Source: Streptomyces sp. NBC_00539 | GTDB lineage: Bacteria > Actinomycetota > Actinomycetes > Streptomycetales > Streptomycetaceae | Length of the DNA: 64,000 nucleotides | Reading direction: 5' to 3' | Assembly (NCBI RefSeq): GCF_036346105.1 | Contig: NZ_CP107811.1 | Span: 2,424,501-2,488,500, forward strand | Shown here: piece by piece, positions 26,797-35,848 of the stretch | How the letters are laid out: every line of letters starts with the position of its first letter | Numbering within the stretch: position 1 is the stretch's first letter | Position numbers and translations under genes: made by a program | Notes under the pieces: model-generated | What the model was told of the DNA's origin: nothing | The model's input: the letters and a program-made list of their open reading frames with translations, nothing else | Databases searched by the model: none

Positions 26797-27069
26797 TCAG
26801 GCGTCCGGCTGGGCGCGGCGCCAGGGCCAGCGGGGGCGGGGGCGGACTCCGTCGGGGCGGAAGGTGTACTTCCAGCCCTTGAGGAGGCCCAGGCGTCTGG
26901 TCTGGCCCGCCGGGACGCGTTCGTACAGCAGGACCGTCGGGGCGGCGCCGTCCGGGTTCGGGACCGGGATCTCGTACCACTTCGGCGGGTGGCCGGTCGG
27001 GCCCAGGAGGATCGGCAGGGACCGGCCGTCCATGGGGCCGCCCTCGAACGGGGTGGATTCGCTTCTCAC
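26797..27069 (-). CDS. Small conserved streptomycete protein, unknown function
   Basis: This roughly 90-aa soluble protein contains TPFEGGPMDGRSLPILLGPTG, a Tyr/Val-rich middle and a KGWKYTFRPDG end, a layout I recall as conserved in streptomycetes. I place the start at GTG 27069, with GGAGG just upstream. ATG 27033 (MDGRSLPILL) is an alternative with a GAGGGCGG site. It lies 10 bp after the TetR gene and may be co-transcribed with it. No function is known to me. Confidence 0.65.
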   Translation of the reverse strand: MRSESTPFEGGPMDGRSLPILLGPTGHPPKWYEIPVPNPDGAAPTVLLYERVPAGQTRRLGLLKGWKYTFRPDGVRPRPRWPWRRAQPDA

Positions 27070-27079
27070 CCCTCCAGTG

Positions 27080-27796
27080 TCACAGCAGGTGGGCCGCCCC
27101 GGAGACCAGCGGGACCACCCGCCGGGCAAGCACGCCGACCGGGCCGTCCACCGGTTCCAGGGCCAGGGCCGCCCGCGCCGCCGCGGCCGTCTCGGGGTCG
27201 GTGGCCGCGGTGGCGGTGAGGAGGGCGATGAACTGGTCCACCAGCCAGTCGCGGAGCGAGGCCACGTCCGGCTGCTTGCCCTCGTCGATCCAGATCAGCG
27301 AGGCCCCTTCCACGGCCGTGATCCAGGTGCGGACCATCATCCGCAGCCGCGGGCCGGGGTCGGGGACGGCCAGGTGGACGAGGATCTGCTGCGCCGCCGC
27401 CCGGCGGATGCCGTCCACGGTCGCCGTCGTGCGGGAGGTCTCCACGACGCTGCCGCCCTGGAGGAGCGCCGCGAAGCCGGTGTCGTGCTCGTCGACGAAG
27501 GCCAGGTAGCGGTCCAGGGCCCGGGACAGCCGCTGGGTCAGCGGGCCGGCCTGGGGCTGGGCGAAGCACTGTTCCAGCAGCTCCGCGGCCGAGCGCAGCG
27601 CGGCCTCGTAGAGCTGCTGCTTGCCGCCGGGGAAGTAGCGGTAGACCAGCGGGCGCGAGACCCCGGCGGCCTCGGCGACGTCGTCGAGGGAGACCTCCTC
27701 CGGCGCGCGGTGCGCGAACAGCGACAGGGCCGCGTCGAGGAGTTGGGCCCGCCGCTCCTCGACGCTCAGCCTGCGGTACGCCCGTACGGTCGTCAT
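27080..27796 (-). CDS. TetR family transcriptional regulator
   Basis: This roughly 238-aa repressor has an N-terminal helix-turn-helix (about 14-60: RRAQLLDAALSLFAH...LDDVAEAAGVSRPLVYRYF) and a helical ligand-binding domain. I start at ATG 27796 because the 257-aa reading begins in the gap after the upstream gene. It follows the AurF-like gene by 29 bp and probably controls both diiron genes; a candidate operator lies in their shared promoter (28809-28820). Confidence 0.88.
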   Translation of the reverse strand: MTTVRAYRRLSVEERRAQLLDAALSLFAHRAPEEVSLDDVAEAAGVSRPLVYRYFPGGKQQLYEAALRSAAELLEQCFAQPQAGPLTQRLSRALDRYLAFVDEHDTGFAALLQGGSVVETSRTTATVDGIRRAAAQQILVHLAVPDPGPRLRMMVRTWITAVEGASLIWIDEGKQPDVASLRDWLVDQFIALLTATAATDPETAAAARAALALEPVDGPVGVLARRVVPLVSGAAHLL

Positions 27797-27825
27797 GCCC
27801 GCAGGGTAACCCCGTGGGAGGCCGG

Positions 27826-28755
27826 TCAGGCGAGGAGTCCCGAGCTCCGCCACAGCCTGCGGCCGACACCGCGCAGGACGCCGATGTCGTCGAGGAAGTC
27901 CGTCAGCCGCTTGGCGCCGGTCTGCATGACCTCGCGCCGGTGGCCGCTCGCCTTGACCTGGGCGACGGCTTCGCGCCGGTCCAGGCCGATGTTCTCGTAG
28001 ACCTGGGGGTTGACGAAGGCCAGCGAGAAGACGCGGGCGGCCTCACCGCAGCTGATCCGGGTGAGTTCCTGCTCCCAGCGCGGGGCCGTCAGCATCTGGC
28101 GGCGCAGTTCCTCGCGGGCGTAGCGGACGTGCCGGGCCTCCTCGATGACGTGGATGCGGGTGACTCCGCGTACGAGCGGCTGGATGCGCTCGTCGGGGAA
28201 GGTCAGGCGCTGCATCCAGTCGAGGATCTCCTCGCCGAGCAGGGTGCAGGCGAAGGAGCCGGGGGTGGTGGAGACCGTCTTGAGGACGCGGGCGAGGTTG
28301 TGGTGGGTGCGCGAGACCGGATAGGCGGGGGTGTCCGCCTTGCGGATCATGCGGGCGAACATCATGGAGTGCCGGCATTCGTCGGCTATCTCGGTGAGTG
28401 CGTAGCGGACGTGGTCGCTGACCAGCGACTTGTCGTAGATGTGCCGGACGAGCAGCTGCATCAGGATGATCTCGAACCAGATGCCGAGGGAGCCGAGCGC
28501 GGCCGCCTCGTGGCGGGAGAGGTCGATGCGCTGTTCCTCGCCCATCTTCTTCCACAGCGGGGTGTCGTAGAGCGAGAGCAGTTCGGGCGGCCAGTAGTAC
28601 TTGCCGTCGATCGGCGGGGCGTCCCAGTCGAGTTCCCTGTCGGGGTCGAAGGAGTGTTTGGCCGACGATTCGAGCAGTCGCGCGGCGGTTTCCTCGCGGT
28701 CCTTGAGGAGGCCGAGTGCGTCCCTCGGCGCTGCTCGGTCGGTCACGGTCGTCAT
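27826..28755 (-). CDS. AurF-like diiron oxygenase
   Basis: This roughly 309-aa ferritin-fold protein resembles the p-aminobenzoate N-oxygenase AurF family. Carboxylate/histidine diiron ligands are seen in EIADECRHSMMF, TLLGEEILDW and HVIEEARHVRY. Such enzymes oxidise amines or other groups with O2, but the substrate here cannot be told. ATG 28755 (MTTVTDRAAP) has a GAGG site; the frame extends to GTG 28794. It is upstream of the TetR gene and divergent from a second diiron protein. Confidence 0.82.
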   Translation of the reverse strand: MTTVTDRAAPRDALGLLKDREETAARLLESSAKHSFDPDRELDWDAPPIDGKYYWPPELLSLYDTPLWKKMGEEQRIDLSRHEAAALGSLGIWFEIILMQLLVRHIYDKSLVSDHVRYALTEIADECRHSMMFARMIRKADTPAYPVSRTHHNLARVLKTVSTTPGSFACTLLGEEILDWMQRLTFPDERIQPLVRGVTRIHVIEEARHVRYAREELRRQMLTAPRWEQELTRISCGEAARVFSLAFVNPQVYENIGLDRREAVAQVKASGHRREVMQTGAKRLTDFLDDIGVLRGVGRRLWRSSGLLA

Positions 28756-28808
28756 GGCTTCGGACACCTCGCTCGTGGAGTTACCGGCGGTCACTGCTTA
28801 TGAGACTG

Positions 28809-28820
28809 CTTGTCAGCAAG
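28809..28820. promoter_or_regulatory. Candidate TetR operator between divergent diiron genes
   Basis: CTTGTCAGCAAG is an inverted repeat (CTTG-N4-CAAG). It sits immediately beyond a minus-strand TTGACG (28828-28823) that could be the -35 box of the AurF-like gene, a good position for repression. Confidence 0.4.
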
Positions 28821-28934
28821 GCCGTCAATCCCTCCGGCGCGACTTGTTGACCCCGCGTCTACCAACGTGTGACGCTGCGCACGGTGGCCAACTGGCCGGT
28901 CCGGTACGCGAGTACACGAGGCAAGGGGGCGTCA

Positions 28935-30056
28935 GTGTCGACGCACGAGCTCTACACCAAGGACCCGGGCGAGGGCGTCTGGCAGGTTCCGGCCTCCGGC
29001 TCCGCGCGCTTCAGCTGGGAGTACGACGGCGGCCGGGAGCGGCTGCTCGCCCTGTACCAGAAGGGCAAGGACAAGCAGTGGGACGGCGCCAAGCGCATCG
29101 CGTGGGACCTGGAAGTGGACCCGTACGACCCGCTCGGCACCCCCGACGAGGCGCTGACGCTCTACGGCACCCCGTACTGGGCCAAACTCACCGACAAGGA
29201 CAAGGGCGAGCTGCGCCGCCACTACGCGGCGTGGAATTTCAGCCAGTTCCTGCACGGGGAGCAGGGGGCGATGGTGTGCGCGGCGCGGATCGTGGAATCC
29301 GTACCCGACCTGGACGCGAAGTTCTACTCGGCCACCCAGACCATGGACGAGGCCCGGCACGCGGAGGTCTTCGGGCGCTTCCTGCACGAGAAGGTCGGGA
29401 TGCTCTACCCGATCAACGACAGCCTCCAGGGGCTGCTCGGCGACACCCTGCGCGACTCCCGCTGGGACATGCCGTACCTGGGCATGCAGGTGCTGATCGA
29501 GGGGCTGGCGCTGGCCGCGTTCGGGATGATCCGCGACACGACGGACAAGCCGCTGCCCAAGCAGATCCTCGCCTACGTGATGCAGGACGAGGCCCGGCAC
29601 GTGGCGTTCGGGCGGATGGCGCTGCGGGACTACTACAAGCAGCTGACGGACGCCGAGTTGCGCGAGCGCGAGGAGTTCGTGATCGAGGGCTGCTACCTCA
29701 TGCGGGACCGGCTGCGCGGGGTGGAGGTGCTGGAGAACTTCGGCATCCCGAGGAAGGAGGCGGAGGACTTCAGCGAGCAGTCGGAGTTCCTGCACCTGTT
29801 CCGCAGGCTGCTGTTCAGCCGGATCGTGCCGTGCGTGAAGGACATCGGGCTGTGGGGTGACCGGCTGCAGCGGGCCTACCTGGAGATGGGCGTCTTCGAG
29901 ATGGGCAACTCCAACCTCGACCTGCTGATGAGCGAGGACGAGGAGATCGCCGAGGCGATGGACCGCGAGCGGTTCGCCGCCGAGGAACGCGACCGGGTGG
30001 CGGAGGTCCGGGCCACCATCGCCGAGGGAGCGGAGAGCGGCGACCCGAGCGCCTGA
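28935..30056 (+). CDS. Ferritin-like diiron-carboxylate protein
   Basis: This roughly 373-aa soluble protein has two four-helix halves carrying a full diiron ligand set: E109, E139-x-x-H142 (MDEARH), E189 and E219-x-x-H222 (QDEARH). The spacing resembles R2/desaturase-like ferritin-superfamily oxidases. GTG 28935 follows AAGGGGG at good distance; an upstream ATG at 28869 lacks one. It is divergent from the AurF-like gene, so the two may form a pathway. The substrate is unknown. Confidence 0.8.
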   Translation: MSTHELYTKDPGEGVWQVPASGSARFSWEYDGGRERLLALYQKGKDKQWDGAKRIAWDLEVDPYDPLGTPDEALTLYGTPYWAKLTDKDKGELRRHYAAWNFSQFLHGEQGAMVCAARIVESVPDLDAKFYSATQTMDEARHAEVFGRFLHEKVGMLYPINDSLQGLLGDTLRDSRWDMPYLGMQVLIEGLALAAFGMIRDTTDKPLPKQILAYVMQDEARHVAFGRMALRDYYKQLTDAELREREEFVIEGCYLMRDRLRGVEVLENFGIPRKEAEDFSEQSEFLHLFRRLLFSRIVPCVKDIGLWGDRLQRAYLEMGVFEMGNSNLDLLMSEDEEIAEAMDRERFAAEERDRVAEVRATIAEGAESGDPSA

Positions 30057-30070
30057 GCGGCGGCGCGCCC

Positions 30071-30130
30071 GGACAGCCCCGACCGCCCGGACAGCCCCGA
30101 CCGCCCGGACAGCCCCGACCGCCCGGACAG
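30071..30130. repeat. 18-bp tandem repeat (3.3 copies)
   Basis: The unit GGACAGCCCCGACCGCCC repeats at 30071, 30089 and 30107, with a partial fourth copy (GGACAG) at 30125. It fills the gap between the convergent ferritin-like and penicillin-binding protein genes. Confidence 0.85.
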
Positions 30131-30166
30131 CGGCGCCGGCGAACGACCGCCCGAGCGGCGCCCCGG

Positions 30167-31636
30167 TCACGGCGTGGGCTTCGCCGCCAGCGCCGCGGCC
30201 ATCACGGCGCGCGCGATCGGGGCCGCCGCGCTGTTGCCGCTGATGCCGCCGCGGTCCGCCGCCGCGTCCTCGACGACCACCGCCACCGCGACCGCCGGCA
30301 GCGGCGCGCCCTGCGCCCTGGCCCAGGCGATGAACCAGGCGTAGGGCGTGCCCGCGTTGCCGACGCCGTGCTGCGCGGTGCCGGTCTTGCCTCCGACCAC
30401 CGCGCCGGGGATGGCGGCGTTGCGTCCCGTGCCGTTCTCCACCACCTTGACCATCAGCTCCTGCATGCGCAGCGCCGTCGCCGGGCTCATCGCCCGGCCG
30501 AGGGTGTGCTGTTCGCCGCGGCGGACCTGACTGCCGTCGTCCCGGGTGGTGCGCTCCACCAGGTACGGGCGTTTCAGCTCCCCGCCGCCCGCGACGGCCG
30601 ACGCCACCATCGCCATCTGGAGCGGGGTCGCCTTGGTGTTGAACTGCCCGATCGACGACAGCGCCAGCTGATCCGGACTCATGTCGGTGTCGAAGGCCGA
30701 GGGCGACACCCACGACGGCACCCGCAGCCCGTCGTCGTTGAAGCCGAAGCGCCGCGCCGCTTCGACCATGCCGCGCAGACCCACCTGTACGCCGATCTTG
30801 GCCATCACCGTGTTGCAGGACCACTGCACCGCCTCCGCCATCGAGGCGTCCTCGCAGCCGGTCGCCTCGTTCGGCAGCAGGGTGCTGGTCCCCGGCAGCG
30901 GGTACGGGTCGGGCGTCCGGGTCGGGGCGTCCACGTCCTCGACCACCCCGGCGTCGAGCGCGGCCGCCGCCGTCACGATCTTGAAGGTGGAACCGGGCGG
31001 GTACGTCTCGCGCAGCGCCCGGTTGAGCATCGGCCTGGCGGGGTCCGCGTTGAGCCGCGTCCACGCCTCGTTGACCCGCGCGCCCGTCCCCGAGAGCGCC
31101 GCCGGGTCGTACGAGGGGCTGCTGACCAGGGTCAGGATCGCGCCGGTCGCGGGCTCCAGGGCCACGACCGCGCCCCGCCGGCCCGCCAGCCCCGTGTACG
31201 CGGCCCGCTGCATCGCGGCCCGGATGGTGGTCACCGCGTTCCCGCCGGGCGGGTGGCCGCGCGCGAGGTCGTACCAGAGCGGGAAGGCGGACAGGCCCGG
31301 GTCGGTGCCGCCGAGGACGGCGTCCTCGGCGCGCTCGACGAAGCTGGTCCCGTACGTCTGGGAGGAGAACCCGGTGACGGGAGCGTAGAGCGGGCCGTTG
31401 GCGTAGGTGCGCTCGTAGCGGAGCAGTTGGCCGCTGTCGCGGGATCCGGTGACGGGCCGGCCGTCGACCAGGACGTCCCCGCGCGGCTTCGCGTACCGCT
31501 CGACGGCGGTGCGCTTGTTGGCCGGGTTGGCTCCGTAGGCGGAGGCCTCCCAGACCTGCACCCGGCCCATGTTGACCAGCAGGGCGACGAGCAGGGCCGC
31601 GCAGAAGTACGCGCACCAGCGGATGTAGCGGATCAC
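30167..31636 (-). CDS. Penicillin-binding protein 2 (class B transpeptidase)
   Basis: This 489-aa enzyme crosslinks peptidoglycan. One N-terminal membrane helix (about 4-24) anchors an extracellular chain. Transpeptidase motifs are complete: S-x-x-K STFK at 216-219 (nucleophile S216), S-x-N SCN at 273-275, and KTGT at 417-420. The start is GTG overlapping the RodA stop by 4 nt, so the two are a matched synthase pair. Streptomycetes carry several such pairs; this one lies away from the division cluster. Confidence 0.92.
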   Translation of the reverse strand: MIRYIRWCAYFCAALLVALLVNMGRVQVWEASAYGANPANKRTAVERYAKPRGDVLVDGRPVTGSRDSGQLLRYERTYANGPLYAPVTGFSSQTYGTSFVERAEDAVLGGTDPGLSAFPLWYDLARGHPPGGNAVTTIRAAMQRAAYTGLAGRRGAVVALEPATGAILTLVSSPSYDPAALSGTGARVNEAWTRLNADPARPMLNRALRETYPPGSTFKIVTAAAALDAGVVEDVDAPTRTPDPYPLPGTSTLLPNEATGCEDASMAEAVQWSCNTVMAKIGVQVGLRGMVEAARRFGFNDDGLRVPSWVSPSAFDTDMSPDQLALSSIGQFNTKATPLQMAMVASAVAGGGELKRPYLVERTTRDDGSQVRRGEQHTLGRAMSPATALRMQELMVKVVENGTGRNAAIPGAVVGGKTGTAQHGVGNAGTPYAWFIAWARAQGAPLPAVAVAVVVEDAAADRGGISGNSAAAPIARAVMAAALAAKPTP

Positions 31637-33042
31637 GCGGGGCCCCCCTCTCGCGCCGGAAAGGGCGACGACGGGGGCGCCGGAACGGGCGGCGGCACCG
31701 GCCTGCGGGCGCTGTCCCCGAGCCGGATCAGCAGGGCGACGATGATCCAGTTGGTGACGACGGACGAACCGCCCTGCGCCAGGAAGGGCATGGCCATGCC
31801 GGTGAGCGGGATCAGTCCGGTGACGCCGCCGGCGATGACGAACACCTGGAGGGCGAGGATCGAGGCGAGCCCGGTGGCCAGGAGCCGCCCGAAGGGGTCG
31901 CGCAGCGCGAGTCCGGCCCTGAATCCCCGGTCCACGAGGAGCCCGTAGAGCAGCAGGATCGCGCTGAGGCCGACGAGCCCGAGTTCCTCACCGGCGGTGG
32001 CCAGGATGAAGTCGGACTTGGCGGCGAAGCCGATGAGGAAGGACTGGCCGTGGCCGAGTCCGGCGCCGAGGAGGCCGCCGGCGCCGAAGGCGAAGAGGGA
32101 CTGGGCGAGCTGGCCGGGTCCCTCGCCCCGCGCGATGGAGGCGAAAGGATTCAGCCAGTCCTCCACGCGGGTGTGCACGTGCGGCTCGAACGTCCCCACG
32201 GCGTACGCCCCGACGGCCGCGAGCAGCAGCCCGATCGCGATCCAGCCGATCCGCCCGGTGGCGGTGAACAGCATGATCACGAAGAGGCCGAAGAAGAGCA
32301 GGGACGTGCCGAGGTCCCGTTCCAGCACCAGTACGCCGACGCTGAGCAGCCAGATCGTGAGGATCGGGCCGAGGACGCGGCCGGGCAGCAGGCGCAGCTT
32401 CCACAGCAGCCGGCGCCCGGTCAGGGCGAGGGCGGTGCGGTTCGCGGCGAGGTAGGCGGCGAAGAAGACGGCGAGCAGGATCTTGGCGAACTCCCCCGGC
32501 TGGAAGGAGTACCCGGCGAACCGGATCCAGATGTGGGCGCCGTTGACGGCAGGGAAGAAGACCGGGACGAGCATCAGCGCGAGCGCGGCGGTGACGGAGA
32601 GGTACGCGTACCGCTGGAGGACGCGGTGGTCCCGCAGCACCCCGACGACCAGCACGAACAGGGCCAGTCCGATGCCGGACCAGCGCAGCTGCTCGTCGGC
32701 GGTGTGGTGGCCCGCGGTGGTGAGGTCGAGCCGCTCGATCAGGACGAGGCCGAGTCCGTTGAGCAGGACGGCGATGGGCAGCACGAGCGGATCGGCGTAC
32801 GGGGCGCGCAGGCGCACGGCGAGGTGTGCGATCAGCGCGGCGGCGGCGAACCCGACGGTGTGGCGGGTGACGGCCTCGGGGAAGCGTCCGGTGGCGGCGA
32901 AGCCCACGTAGAGGTGACCGAGTACGGAGATCAGGACCGCCCCGGTCAGCAGGGTCAGCTCGATGCCGCGGCCCCCCGGGATCCGGGCGTCGGGAGGCGG
33001 GGGCGGGGAGGGCTCCGTCACCTTCGCCGTCAGAGCGGTCAT
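31633..33042 (-). CDS. RodA/FtsW/SpoVE family peptidoglycan glycosyltransferase
   Basis: This 469-aa polytopic SEDS protein polymerises lipid II. About ten hydrophobic helices are seen, with family segments such as GAHIWIRFAGYSFQPGEFAKI and the FILATAGEELGL loop. It is translationally coupled to PBP2. Its start has no clear Shine-Dalgarno, so the exact start or a leaderless transcript should be considered. Confidence 0.9.
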   Translation of the reverse strand: MTALTAKVTEPSPPPPPDARIPGGRGIELTLLTGAVLISVLGHLYVGFAATGRFPEAVTRHTVGFAAAALIAHLAVRLRAPYADPLVLPIAVLLNGLGLVLIERLDLTTAGHHTADEQLRWSGIGLALFVLVVGVLRDHRVLQRYAYLSVTAALALMLVPVFFPAVNGAHIWIRFAGYSFQPGEFAKILLAVFFAAYLAANRTALALTGRRLLWKLRLLPGRVLGPILTIWLLSVGVLVLERDLGTSLLFFGLFVIMLFTATGRIGWIAIGLLLAAVGAYAVGTFEPHVHTRVEDWLNPFASIARGEGPGQLAQSLFAFGAGGLLGAGLGHGQSFLIGFAAKSDFILATAGEELGLVGLSAILLLYGLLVDRGFRAGLALRDPFGRLLATGLASILALQVFVIAGGVTGLIPLTGMAMPFLAQGGSSVVTNWIIVALLIRLGDSARRPVPPPVPAPPSSPFPAREGGPA

Positions 33043-33267
33043 AGGGGGAACGTAGCAAGCACGAGAACCCTATGTCCGCTTATGTCACAGTGCGCCGAAG
33101 AGTCGCCACGAACGGTCGGGACCTGGGGAGAGCGCGAGCGGCGGCAGCGACGGCCCGGACCCCCGCCGCGCCCCTCCGAACAGGTGACGCGGCCTCACCC
33201 CGCCGCCTCCGGTGGAGGATTCGTCATACCGGGCATGGCAACATCGGCCTGCCCCGGAGGTGATTAC

Positions 33268-34539
33268 ATGACAAACCGACCACGTCTTGTCCGCACCGTC
33301 TGCATCGCCGCCGCCGTCCTCCTCACGGCCGCCGGCCCGCCCGCCACCGCCCGCGCCGAACCCCTCCCCGCGACGGAACCCGTCGGAGCACCCCGGCCCG
33401 CCTCCGCGCCCCGGAAAGCCCCGGCCCTCCGGCCGGCCGCGGCGCCCGCCACCGAACCCGTCGGCGTGCTGCTCACCCGCCTCCAGGACCTGTACCAGAA
33501 GGCCGAGCAGGCCTCCGAGGCGTACAACGCCACCGAAGTCGCCCTCAAGGCACGCCAGGAGCAGGAGCGCCGGCTCACCACCGAGCTGGGCAAAGCCCGT
33601 ACCGCCCTCAGCGCCGAACGGGCCCTCGCCGGCCGGCTGGCCCGCGAGCAGTACCAGCACGCCCGCGGCGGCCTCTCCCCCTACCTGCGGATGCTCCTCA
33701 CCGGAGACCTCCGCCACGCCTCCGACCAGCGCCGCCTCACCGCCCTCCAGGGCGCCCGCACCGCCGGGGTCCTCGCCCGCCTCGAACACGGCGAGCAGCA
33801 CGCCGGGACCCTCGCCGGCGCCGCCCGCAGAGCCCTGGACGCACAGCGGAACCTGGCCGCCGAGCGGAAACGGCACAAGGACGAGGTCACCGGCCGGCTC
33901 AAGGAGGTCGAGCGGCTCCTGGCCTCCCTGACGCCCGGGCAACTCGCCCAGCTCGACGCCCGCGAGGACGCGGTCACCGCCGAAGCGCAACGGGAGCTCG
34001 TCGGCTCCGGCCGCCTGGGCCGGGCGGGCGCCCCCTCCGCCTCCGCGCAGGCCTCCACCCCCACCGCCGCGGGCGGCGCGGCCCTCGCCTACGCGGCGGC
34101 CCAGATCGGCAAGCCGTACGTCTGGGGCGCCGAGGGCCCGGCCTCCTTCGACTGCTCCGGGCTCACCTCCCGGGCCTGGGAGCACGCCGGGCGGTCCATC
34201 CCCCGCACGAGCCAGGAGCAGTGGGCACAGCTGCCGAAGGTGCCGCTGGACCGGCTGCGCCCCGGGGACCTGGTGGTGTACTTCCCCACCGCCACCCACG
34301 TCGCCCTGTACATCGGCGGCGGCAAGGTCATCCAGGCGCCCCGTCCGGGAACCCGCGTCAAGGTGTCGCCGATCGCCGCGAACCCGGTCCTGGGCGCCGT
34401 ACGGCCCGACCCCGGCGGGACCCCGCTCGCCTCGTTCACCCTCCCGCCGCTGCCCGAATCGGCCACGGAGGGGGACGACACCGGCTACTCGGGGGCCGGG
34501 CCCGACGCGGACACCGAAGCCGAGACCTCGGCCAGGTAG
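33268..34539 (+). CDS. Secreted NlpC/P60 peptidoglycan endopeptidase
   Basis: This roughly 423-aa protein has a signal peptide (1-30) and a Pro/Ala-rich stretch. A long coiled coil (about 65-245) precedes a C-terminal NlpC/P60 domain (about 270-390) with catalytic C296 (FDCSG) and H344 (THVALYIG). The third position may be Q356. It should cut stem-peptide bonds outside the cell, as RipA-like enzymes do, with the coiled coil as a possible control arm. ATG 33268 has the near-perfect site GGAGGTGAT. The last 55 bp overlap the convergent flavoprotein gene. Confidence 0.9.
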   Translation: MTNRPRLVRTVCIAAAVLLTAAGPPATARAEPLPATEPVGAPRPASAPRKAPALRPAAAPATEPVGVLLTRLQDLYQKAEQASEAYNATEVALKARQEQERRLTTELGKARTALSAERALAGRLAREQYQHARGGLSPYLRMLLTGDLRHASDQRRLTALQGARTAGVLARLEHGEQHAGTLAGAARRALDAQRNLAAERKRHKDEVTGRLKEVERLLASLTPGQLAQLDAREDAVTAEAQRELVGSGRLGRAGAPSASAQASTPTAAGGAALAYAAAQIGKPYVWGAEGPASFDCSGLTSRAWEHAGRSIPRTSQEQWAQLPKVPLDRLRPGDLVVYFPTATHVALYIGGGKVIQAPRPGTRVKVSPIAANPVLGAVRPDPGGTPLASFTLPPLPESATEGDDTGYSGAGPDADTEAETSAR

Positions 34540-35750
34540 TCCGCCGTGTCCTCGGGGTCGTAGAAGTAGGCGTCGAAGTCGGCCGGGTTGTCGAAGCCGT
34601 TGGCGAATCGATCCGCCACCGGCGGCAGCTGCCCGGCCGCCCCGATCAGGTTCAGCACGTGCTCCGGGGGGACGCCCAGCATCGCGTTGGTCCACTGGGT
34701 CACCGGCTTGCCGGTCGTGAACCAGTACTTGTCGAAGGTGGCCTTCATCCACGCCTCGTCGAACGGCTTGTCACCGTGCATGAGGATCGAGGAGAGGTAG
34801 GAGGCCGCGCACTTCGCGGCGGAGTTCGAGCCCTGCCCGGTGATCGGGTCGTTCGCCACGACCACGTCGGCGACGCCCAGTACCAGGCCGCCGCCCGGCA
34901 GCCGCCCGATCGGGTTGCGCACGACGGGCGCGTAGCGCCCGGCGAGGGTGCCGCCGCCGTCCGTCAGGTCCACCTTGGTGGCGCGCGCGTACTCCCAGGG
35001 CGTGAACCGCTCCATCAGCTCCAGCGTCAGCGCCAGGTGCTCCGACGGGTCCTTGACGCCCTTGAAGGCGTCCACCGGACCGCCCGGCAGGCCCTCCCAG
35101 AACAGGATGTCCGCCCGCCCGGAGGTGGTCAGGGTCGGCATGACGAACAGCTCCCCGACGCCGGGCACCAGGTTGCAGCGCACCGCCTCGGTGTCCGGGT
35201 GCTCCGGGCGCGGCCCGAGCCCGTGCACGTAGGAGACGGCCAGCGCGCGCTGCGGCGCGTCGTACGGGGACCGCGCCGCGTCCCGTCCGAACATCGACAC
35301 CAGTTCGCCCTTGCCGGCGGCGACGAGCACCAGGTCGTACGTGCGGGAGAAGAAGTCCAGGTCGGCGACGGACGCGCCGTGGATGACCAGCTGCCCGCCC
35401 CGCTGCACGAACGTGTCGATCCAGCCCGCCATCTTCACCCGCTGGTCGACGGACTGCGCGAAGCCCTTCAAGCGGCCCAGCCAGTCGACGGCGCGCCCGC
35501 CGTCCGGGCCGGCGACCGAGACGCCGACGCCCTCGATCCTCGGGGCCTGCCGCTCCCAGAAGGCCAGCTCGAGGTCCCGCTCGTGCTGGAGCGCCGTGTC
35601 GAACATGCATTGGGTGGACATGACCCGGCCGGTGCGGATCTCGTCCGCCGTCCGGTTGGACATGAGGGTGACCTCGTACCCCTTCGACTGGAGTCCGAGG
35701 GCGAGCTGGAGACCGGACTGGCCGGCCCCGACGACGAGTATCTTGCGCAT
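34485..35750 (-). CDS. Styrene-monooxygenase-like FAD-dependent oxidoreductase
   Basis: This 421-aa flavoprotein has an N-terminal Rossmann FAD site (VVGAGQSGLQLALGL, residues 6-20) and a C-terminal FAD-binding VVVANDPITGQGSN. The overall layout is that of StyA-type two-component monooxygenases, which use FADH2 from a separate reductase. No reductase gene lies in the window. It is the same strand and 98 bp after cvnD, so it may be a conservon accessory gene, as cytochromes P450 are in other conservons. Confidence 0.8.
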   Translation of the reverse strand: MRKILVVGAGQSGLQLALGLQSKGYEVTLMSNRTADEIRTGRVMSTQCMFDTALQHERDLELAFWERQAPRIEGVGVSVAGPDGGRAVDWLGRLKGFAQSVDQRVKMAGWIDTFVQRGGQLVIHGASVADLDFFSRTYDLVLVAAGKGELVSMFGRDAARSPYDAPQRALAVSYVHGLGPRPEHPDTEAVRCNLVPGVGELFVMPTLTTSGRADILFWEGLPGGPVDAFKGVKDPSEHLALTLELMERFTPWEYARATKVDLTDGGGTLAGRYAPVVRNPIGRLPGGGLVLGVADVVVANDPITGQGSNSAAKCAASYLSSILMHGDKPFDEAWMKATFDKYWFTTGKPVTQWTNAMLGVPPEHVLNLIGAAGQLPPVADRFANGFDNPADFDAYFYDPEDTADYLAEVSASVSASGPAPE

Positions 35751-35767
35751 CTCACGTTCTCGATTCG

Positions 35768-35825
35768 GGGGCTGCGGTGCTACGGGCTGCGGTTGTGGGA
35801 GCTGCGGTTCCTCGGGGCTGCGGTG
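35768..35825. repeat. 15-16 bp imperfect tandem repeats between cvnD and the flavoprotein gene
   Basis: The core GCTGCGGT occurs at 35771, 35786, 35801 and 35817, a period of 15-16 bp, in the 98-bp gap between cvnD and the StyA-like gene. It is noncoding as far as I can see. Confidence 0.7.
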
Positions 35826-35848
35826 TGCACGCCGGGCCGCGCCGCGCG

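Noticed and set aside
28932-31616. 894-aa minus-strand frame spanning the ferritin-like and PBP2 genes
   Set aside because: It is out of frame with the PBP2 reading that contains STFK, SCN and KTGT, and antisense to the diiron gene.
33043-33267. ydaO-type c-di-AMP riboswitch before the NlpC/P60 gene
   Set aside because: Such riboswitches occur before similar genes, but I could not find the expected conserved core here.
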